The notes under the pieces: model-generated | The model's input: only the letters and a program-made list of their open reading frames with translations | Told to the model about the DNA's origin: nothing | Databases searched by the model: none | Part shown: piece after piece, positions 31,760 through 35,873 of the stretch | Layout: each line of letters starts with the position of its first letter | Position numbering within the stretch: the first letter of the stretch is position 1 | Assembly (NCBI GenBank): GCA_021735725.1 | Contig: JAIPGS010000002.1 | Span: 1-35,873 of the forward strand | Length of the DNA stretch: 35,873 bases | Reading direction: 5' to 3' | Origin: Candidatus Babeliales bacterium | Lineage (GTDB): Bacteria > Babelota > Babeliae > Babelales > CAIQNR01 | Program-made: the position numbers and the translations under genes

Positions 31760-32266
31760 TTATTTTTTACAAAGTAATTCTAATAATTTTTCTGCTTCTT
31801 TATCAGAATGTACCACATAAAAGGTAACATGAGGATATAAAGATTTAAGATGATTGCTGAGAGTAATTGCGCGATCATTAAAATTCCACATATATTGAAC
31901 AAGTTCCCACCGAACAGCTTCTTTGCATCCAGGCGCGCGGTCTTTAATTGCAGGGTCTTTTGAAAATAATCGTTTTACAATACGCCAATAACAAATCCAT
32001 CGTGGATAAGCAAATAAAATAACAATATCAGCTTCTTTATAACGAAGTTCTAATGTTTTAAGACCATTTCCATCTAAAATCCAAGAATCATTTTTCATAA
32101 TTTCTTGTTTTAATCTTACAAAATCTTCTGTAGGACGTTTTTTCCAGTTCTTTGTAAAAAAGAATTGATCAATATGATAAACAGGTATTCCGGTACAGTT
32201 TGAAAGTTTTAATGACCATGTTGATTTACCTGCACCAGGCATTCCAAAAACAACTATTTTTTTCAT
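31760..32266 (-). CDS. P-loop kinase of the FlaR / adenylate-kinase-like type
   Basis: The 168-residue product starts MKKIVVFGMPGAGKSTWS, with a Walker A at residues 8-16. Later segments match the FlaR-type (DNA topology modulation kinase) family: VYHIDQFFFTKNWKKRP, SWILDGNG, EADIVILFAYPRWICYWRIVKR. The substrate is unknown. The frame is open 68 codons further upstream into a tRNA gene, but family alignment and the compact P-loop start place the ATG at 32266. Confidence 0.85.
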   Translation of the reverse strand: MKKIVVFGMPGAGKSTWSLKLSNCTGIPVYHIDQFFFTKNWKKRPTEDFVRLKQEIMKNDSWILDGNGLKTLELRYKEADIVILFAYPRWICYWRIVKRLFSKDPAIKDRAPGCKEAVRWELVQYMWNFNDRAITLSNHLKSLYPHVTFYVVHSDKEAEKLLELLCKK

Positions 32267-32442
32267 AATTTTTCCCGAAGGTATTTGGTAATGAGTAATT
32301 TGAGTATCAAAAAAACTTGTAGAAAAAGTAACTATTTTATAAATAGTAAAAGCACATATAATATAAATGAAAATAGATTGTTTCATGAAAGTATTCAATT
32401 TAATTATGAATAGTACATTGAAAATTAAATTATCAAGAAATC

Positions 32443-32533
32443 TGGAGGAGAGAGTGGGATTCGAACCCACGATCCGCTATTAACGGATAACGGTTTTCAA
32501 GACCGCCGCATTCGACCACTCTGCCATCTCTCC
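32443..32533 (-). tRNA. tRNA-Ser (anticodon UGA)
   Basis: Acceptor GGAGAGA (32527-32533) pairs with TCTCTCC (32447-32453). The anticodon loop CTTGAAA carries TGA, there is a long variable arm, and the T arm contains GGTTCGAATCC. CCA is encoded (32443-32445). The discriminator base is U, where bacterial tRNA-Ser usually has G. Last of a three-tRNA cluster. Confidence 0.95.
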
Positions 32534-32603
32534 ATAGTCTTTGTAAATTTCAAGATATAAGACTTACAATTTACCTGTTTTTTTAAAAAAAGCAACGATA
32601 AAT

Positions 32604-32680
32604 TGGTGCGCCCGAGAGGAGTCGAACCTCTAACCCTCAGATTCGTAGTCTGATACTCTATCCAGTTGAGCTACGGGCGC
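32604..32680 (-). tRNA. tRNA-Arg (anticodon ACG)
   Basis: Acceptor GCGCCCG pairs with CGGGCGC (32674-32680 and 32608-32614). The anticodon loop CTACGAA carries ACG (read as ICG). The T arm contains GGTTCGACTCC, the discriminator is A, and CCA is encoded (32604-32606). Confidence 0.96.
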
Positions 32681-32705
32681 ATAATTTTTGTAATTAAATA
32701 AAAAA

Positions 32706-32797
32706 TGGTGGAGAGGAAGGGATTCGAACCCTTGCTCCAGGTTACCCCAGAAACTTGCTTAGCAGGCAAGCGCTTTAGACCACTCAGCCACCTCTCC
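32706..32797 (-). tRNA. tRNA-Ser (anticodon GCU)
   Basis: Acceptor GGAGAGG (32791-32797) pairs with CCTCTCC. The anticodon loop CTGCTAA carries GCT, and there is a long variable arm. The discriminator is A, and CCA is encoded (32706-32708). First gene of the cluster, preceded by a promoter. Confidence 0.96.
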
Positions 32798-32837
32798 GTC
32801 TTTGCTTAATCATATATTTCAAGTTATGATGTAAATA

Positions 32838-32865
32838 AGAATACGATATTCACGATTTTATGCAA
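32838..32865 (-). promoter_or_regulatory. Promoter of the tRNA-Ser/Arg/Ser cluster
   Basis: On the minus strand TTGCAT (32860-32865) and TATTCT (32838-32843) are separated by 16 bases. Transcription would start about 34 bases before tRNA-Ser(GCU). Confidence 0.55.
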
Positions 32866-32890
32866 GTTTTTCTTTATAAAAGGTGTTGAT

Positions 32891-33181
32891 ATGGCCTTAA
32901 CTCTAGAGATAAAAGTAGTCCCTCAATCAGGTAAATATGAGTGGCAAATAAGTAAAAATGGGACCTTAAAATGTTTTTTAAAAAATGCTCCAGAAAATGG
33001 GGCGGCAAATAAAGAACTTATTAAGAATCTTTCAAAACTCTTAAAAGTTCCACAAAATGATATTGAAATTATAAAAGGATTAATTGACCGTAATAAGGTT
33101 CTTAAAATTCATAGCGGAATCAGTAAAGAAGAATTTTTACAAAAAATAGGAATTAATGAACAACAAACATATTTATTCTAA
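32891..33181 (+). CDS. DUF167 (YggU/UPF0235) family protein
   Basis: The 96-residue product has the family pattern: LEIKVVPQSGKYEWQI, LKCFLKNAPENGAANKELIKNLSKLL, VPQNDIEIIKGLIDRNKVLKI. The PE.GAAN segment is the most diagnostic. Function unknown in this family; probably a small cytoplasmic alpha/beta protein. It lies divergent from the tRNA cluster, with an AAAGGTG site. Confidence 0.9.
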   Translation: MALTLEIKVVPQSGKYEWQISKNGTLKCFLKNAPENGAANKELIKNLSKLLKVPQNDIEIIKGLIDRNKVLKIHSGISKEEFLQKIGINEQQTYLF

Positions 33182-33190
33182 TTGTTTAGT

Positions 33191-33219
33191 TTGACGAGAT
33201 CAGGTATTTGCTTTATATT
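33191..33219 (+). promoter_or_regulatory. Promoter of tRNA-Leu and probably the HIT gene
   Basis: TTGACG (33191-33196) and TATATT (33214-33219) are separated by exactly 17 bases, about 28 bases before tRNA-Leu. Confidence 0.75.
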
Positions 33220-33246
33220 TTAAGGAGCAAATAAGTTGAAATATCT

Positions 33247-33333
33247 GCCGGGATGGCGAAATTGGTAGACGCACGGGATTCAAAATCCCGCGATGGTAAC
33301 ATTGTGCCGGTTCAAGTCCGGCTCCCGGCACCA
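33247..33333 (+). tRNA. tRNA-Leu (anticodon CAA)
   Basis: Acceptor GCCGGGA (33247-33253) pairs with TCCCGGC (33323-33329). The anticodon loop TTCAAAA carries CAA, the variable arm is long, and the T arm contains GGTTCAAGTCC. The discriminator is A, and CCA is encoded (33331-33333). Confidence 0.97.
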
Positions 33334-33402
33334 TTTTTAGCAGAGGCTGAAGATGGCAAAACCGTTCAGGTTGATTCACCTTTTATATGTAAGGAGCTTG
33401 AA

Positions 33403-33738
33403 ATGAACAATAATTGTATTTTTTGTAAAATTATTAATAAAGAAATTCCTGCTCAGGTAATAGCTGAAACAGAAACTATTATAGTTATTAAAGATATTGC
33501 TCCAGAAACTTCTATTCATTACCTTATTATTCCTAAAAAGCATTTTATAGATATTACACATTTAACAGAAAATGATCGTGATTATGCTGCTGATATTTTA
33601 TTCATGGCAAAACAACTTTCTGATGCTGACCTTCAGGCACGGTCATTTAAATTAATTAATAATAATGGTGCTGCTGTGGGGCAAACAGTTTTCCATATTC
33701 ATGTTCATTTTTGTGCTGGTAAAAAACTTTCGCTTTAA
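33403..33738 (+). CDS. HIT family nucleotide-binding protein
   Basis: The 111-residue histidine-triad protein is a nucleotide hydrolase or transferase of the HINT type. It has zinc-type Cys5 and Cys8 (CIFCKI), a conserved Lys-Asp-Ile strand, HYLIIPKKH, and the catalytic triad H98-x-H100-x-H102. The ATG is chosen for its AAGGAG site seven bases upstream; the frame stays open upstream into tRNA-Leu but that part is the tRNA. There is no promoter in the 69-base gap, so it is probably processed from the tRNA-Leu transcript. Confidence 0.93.
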   Translation: MNNNCIFCKIINKEIPAQVIAETETIIVIKDIAPETSIHYLIIPKKHFIDITHLTENDRDYAADILFMAKQLSDADLQARSFKLINNNGAAVGQTVFHIHVHFCAGKKLSL

Positions 33739-33757
33739 GCTTATAATAACATTTTTC

Positions 33758-33787
33758 TTGTTTTGGGAGTTCATTTTTTGGTATTCT
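33758..33787 (+). promoter_or_regulatory. Probable promoter of the 146-aa gene
   Basis: TTGTTT (33758-33763) and TATTCT (33782-33787) are separated by 18 bases, about 44 bases before the ATG. Confidence 0.45.
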
Positions 33788-33830
33788 TAAGAGTAAGAAA
33801 TGAGAGTGTTATTATAAATGGGATGGTATT

Positions 33831-34271
33831 ATGAAAAAACAAATCTTAATGATTTCTGTATTATTTGTAGGGATGATTTCGTGTAGCGATATGCAAAAAG
33901 CTATTGATACTTATATTCAAGACATAAAAACAGATGTTCTGGCTAAACCTATTAAAAATATGGGTTCTTTAACAAATACATTTAATGACAATACACGTTC
34001 AATTATTAAAAATGTTTTGGGGGATGAGACCTATAAAATTTATCGTAAAGTTTATGTAAAAGAAGAAACTGCCCGTTATCATGCAGGTAGCTGTGGAAAG
34101 AAGAGTGATAAAAAACTATCAAAAGATGAAAAAAAATTAGAAGCATCTCTTCAAAAAACTCGTAATAAATTAGAGTTGGTCTTCCGTGAAAAATATGGCG
34201 ACGTTGTTACCATTATTGGCAAGTTACAAGATGCTTGTAAAAAGGTTATAGAAGAACATTCTTCAAAATAA
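33831..34271 (+). CDS. Small exported protein, possible lipoprotein (146 aa)
   Basis: The signal sequence MKKQILMISVLFVGMISC ends in a Cys that may be a lipobox (MISC, not a canonical L-A-G-C), so lipid attachment is uncertain. The remainder is helical and charged, with a Lys-rich stretch (CGKKSDKKLSKDEKKLEASL, about 88-107) and no membrane segment. No family recognised. It lies between the HIT and OPT-transporter genes. Confidence 0.7.
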   Translation: MKKQILMISVLFVGMISCSDMQKAIDTYIQDIKTDVLAKPIKNMGSLTNTFNDNTRSIIKNVLGDETYKIYRKVYVKEETARYHAGSCGKKSDKKLSKDEKKLEASLQKTRNKLELVFREKYGDVVTIIGKLQDACKKVIEEHSSK

Positions 34272-34283
34272 TTTTATATTTTT

Positions 34284-34312
34284 CTGACATTATTTAATTT
34301 TTCGTACATACT
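34284..34312 (+). promoter_or_regulatory. Probable promoter of the OPT-like transporter
   Basis: CTGACA (34284-34289) and CATACT (34307-34312) are separated by 17 bases, about 45 bases before the ATG. Confidence 0.45.
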
Positions 34313-34358
34313 AATAAAAACAAACGGATTGTAAAACTTTTACTACGGGATTTTAATA

Positions 34359-35873
34359 ATGAAGCTATCGCTTGTTTTTTATTCAATATTTTTGAGTATT
34401 TTTTCAACAAGTGTTATGACGTATATAACTTTGGCAACTCCTATCGGACCATGGATGGGGCCTACCCTGGCGTTGTTAGCACTTGTTCTTTTTCGTCCTT
34501 TTGTTTCATCTCATAAAGAACTTATTTTACCTGTATGTGCGGGATCTCTTGGTGGGATTGTAGCAACTGCTGTAAGTTTTTCGTTTCCAACAATTTATTT
34601 TTTAGATAAAAATTTCTTTGATTCATTTATTATGCAGCCCCAATTTTTCCTTTTAACGCTTATTGGTCTTATTATGTCATCGGGAGGAGTGGGCCTATTT
34701 CTTGCATATTATTGTGCTCCATCACTCATTGATGAACAAAATCTTTCATTTCCTATTGGAAAACTTGAATATAAAGTTTTGAGTGCCGAACATTCATCAA
34801 CGCAGAAAAAACATTTAGGGGCGGGTCTTTTTACAACAATTGTATATGGACTTTTAGGGACTCCATTGTTTTTCAAATCTGTTTTTATTCCAGCGCGTAT
34901 AAAATTATTTTCAGCATATAATGTATTATTTTTTTCTTTTCCAGAAATTATCGTCGCAATGAATATTGTTCCAATGTTGATAGCGATTGGTTTTATTGCA
35001 GGGCATATGATTACACTTCCATTGCTTATTGGGGCATTTTCAAAAATAGTTTTGATAGATCCTTTTTATGGAGCATATTATTCACATTTAAAGGATGCAG
35101 ATTTTTTATTTGCTTTTTGTAGTGGTATGGTTTTAAGCGGAGCTTTTTTAGGTGTGTTTACTTTTTTTCAGCAAATATATGCATTATTTAAAAAACTAGG
35201 AACCGAGAAAAAAATTGTTTTTGATAAAAATAAATTTATAACCCCAGAATTTTTTCTTCTTTTGAGTTCTTTTCTTTTTTTATATATTTTAAAATTTTCT
35301 TTTGTATCAAAAATGTATATTGTTCTTTTTTCTATGGTGTGTGCGTATCAGATAGCAGTTATTGCAGGTAAAATAGGCCTTGCTCTTTTGGGGCGTTTTG
35401 CAACATTTGTTATGATTCCAGGAGTTATTTTATTTGATCTTTCTGCATTGCAAATAACTATTTTAGCAACATTCGTGGAACTTGTTGGTGGAATTATGAC
35501 TGACGCTTTGTTTGGATATCGTGCTGCTTTAGAAGCAGGTATAGAGCGAGTGAGGGTGAGAAGATATCAGCTTTTAGGTTTATGTGTAAGTGCTCTTGTG
35601 TGTGCTGTGACTTTTTATTTTCTTGTTACTTATTTTCAATTAGGTTCTGAGCAATTATTTGCGCAACGAGCACAAGCCCGTGCATTGTTAATTCATGTCA
35701 CTACCTTTGATTATTACGTGTTAGCATATGGAGCATTTTTTGGAATAGTTCTTAAAAAATTAAAAATTAATCCGATGTTAGTTCTTGGAGGATTGTTGAT
35801 GCCACCTTCATTATCTCTTATGTTAATGATTGGTGGCGTATTGTCTTTAGTGGTAAAAAACAAAGAAACGTAT
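34359..35873 (+). CDS. OPT-family transporter (3' partial)
   Basis: An uninterrupted frame of 505 codons from ATG 34359 reaches the window edge without a stop. It encodes a polytopic membrane protein with about twelve hydrophobic segments. Resemblance to the oligopeptide transporter (OPT/YSL) superfamily includes an early GPWMGPTLALLAL segment, a FPIGKLEYKVLSAE segment like the FPEGxACAEVL motif of the family, and late in the protein ELVGGIMTDALFGYRAALEAG followed by a basic loop. The substrate (peptide, or metal-chelate as in YSL) cannot be told. The family assignment is moderate. Confidence 0.65.
   Translation, partial: MKLSLVFYSIFLSIFSTSVMTYITLATPIGPWMGPTLALLALVLFRPFVSSHKELILPVCAGSLGGIVATAVSFSFPTIYFLDKNFFDSFIMQPQFFLLTLIGLIMSSGGVGLFLAYYCAPSLIDEQNLSFPIGKLEYKVLSAEHSSTQKKHLGAGLFTTIVYGLLGTPLFFKSVFIPARIKLFSAYNVLFFSFPEIIVAMNIVPMLIAIGFIAGHMITLPLLIGAFSKIVLIDPFYGAYYSHLKDADFLFAFCSGMVLSGAFLGVFTFFQQIYALFKKLGTEKKIVFDKNKFITPEFFLLLSSFLFLYILKFSFVSKMYIVLFSMVCAYQIAVIAGKIGLALLGRFATFVMIPGVILFDLSALQITILATFVELVGGIMTDALFGYRAALEAGIERVRVRRYQLLGLCVSALVCAVTFYFLVTYFQLGSEQLFAQRAQARALLIHVTTFDYYVLAYGAFFGIVLKKLKINPMLVLGGLLMPPSLSLMLMIGGVLSLVVKNKETY

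Noticed and set aside
32267..32470. N-terminal extension of the FlaR-like kinase
   Set aside because: The extension would run through the tRNA-Ser gene, and family members begin at the P-loop strand.
33253..33402. N-terminal extension of the HIT protein
   Set aside because: The extra codons are translation of tRNA-Leu; a good ribosome site supports the ATG at 33403.

Overview
The window is AT-rich chromosomal DNA from a bacterium with a double membrane. The evidence for two membranes is a complete BamA, a second probable outer-membrane barrel ending in Phe, and many Sec signal peptides. Short genes, lysine-rich coding bias, a large share of unrecognised exported proteins, and ankyrin and RING-finger domains behind signal peptides suggest a bacterium living in or on a eukaryotic host. 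The candidate phylum Dependentiae (TM6) fits best. That placement is inference from gene content; no 16S or marker-gene search was possible.

Layout. 1-2790: end of an unrecognised gene, then atpF-atpH-atpA of the F1Fo ATP synthase, overlapping or tightly spaced. 2800-2931: a promoter and tRNA-Arg(UCU). 3059-6354 (minus): MepB-like protein, ribulose-phosphate 3-epimerase, and three proteins of unknown function, two of them exported. 6527-9062 (plus): a VOC/glyoxalase-fold protein with a Cys-Cys tail, then groES-groEL. 9184-12777: two exported minus-strand proteins (one a probable outer-membrane barrel), a small plus-strand coiled-coil protein and an exported ankyrin protein. 12874-14822 (minus): FtsL-like protein and FtsI-like transpeptidase. 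15057-15815 (plus): an exported lysine-rich repeat protein. 15901-18366 (minus): BamA. 18522-20646 (plus): cysS and an unknown exported protein. 20725-23273 (minus): a membrane RING-H2 protein, two thioredoxins and an unknown exported protein. 23449-26085 (plus): Bax-inhibitor-1-family protein and an ABC-F ATPase. 26176-28976 (minus): two ankyrin-RING proteins flanked by two small exported hydrophobic-hairpin proteins. 28980-32266 (minus): AGCS amino-acid symporter, MazG-like pyrophosphohydrolase, methyltransferase and FlaR-like kinase. 32443-33333: four tRNAs and a DUF167 gene. 33403-35873 (plus): HIT protein, a small exported protein, and an OPT-family transporter running off the end.

How the genes fit together. 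Housekeeping islands (ATP synthase, chaperonin, division, outer-membrane assembly, tRNA charging) are interleaved with exported proteins probably used at the host interface. The most interesting part is three signal-peptide-bearing RING-H2 proteins (20725-21540, 26723-27628, 27647-28486). RING-H2 is characteristically a eukaryotic ubiquitin-ligase fold, so these are candidate effectors acting on host ubiquitination. BamA, the barrel protein and the exported thioredoxin belong to the envelope machinery. The AGCS and OPT carriers fit uptake of amino acids or peptides.

Regulation. Several promoters with about 17-base spacing are readable; many -10 boxes read TATACT. No mobile element or CRISPR array was seen. 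No stretch over 300 bases lacks a gene.
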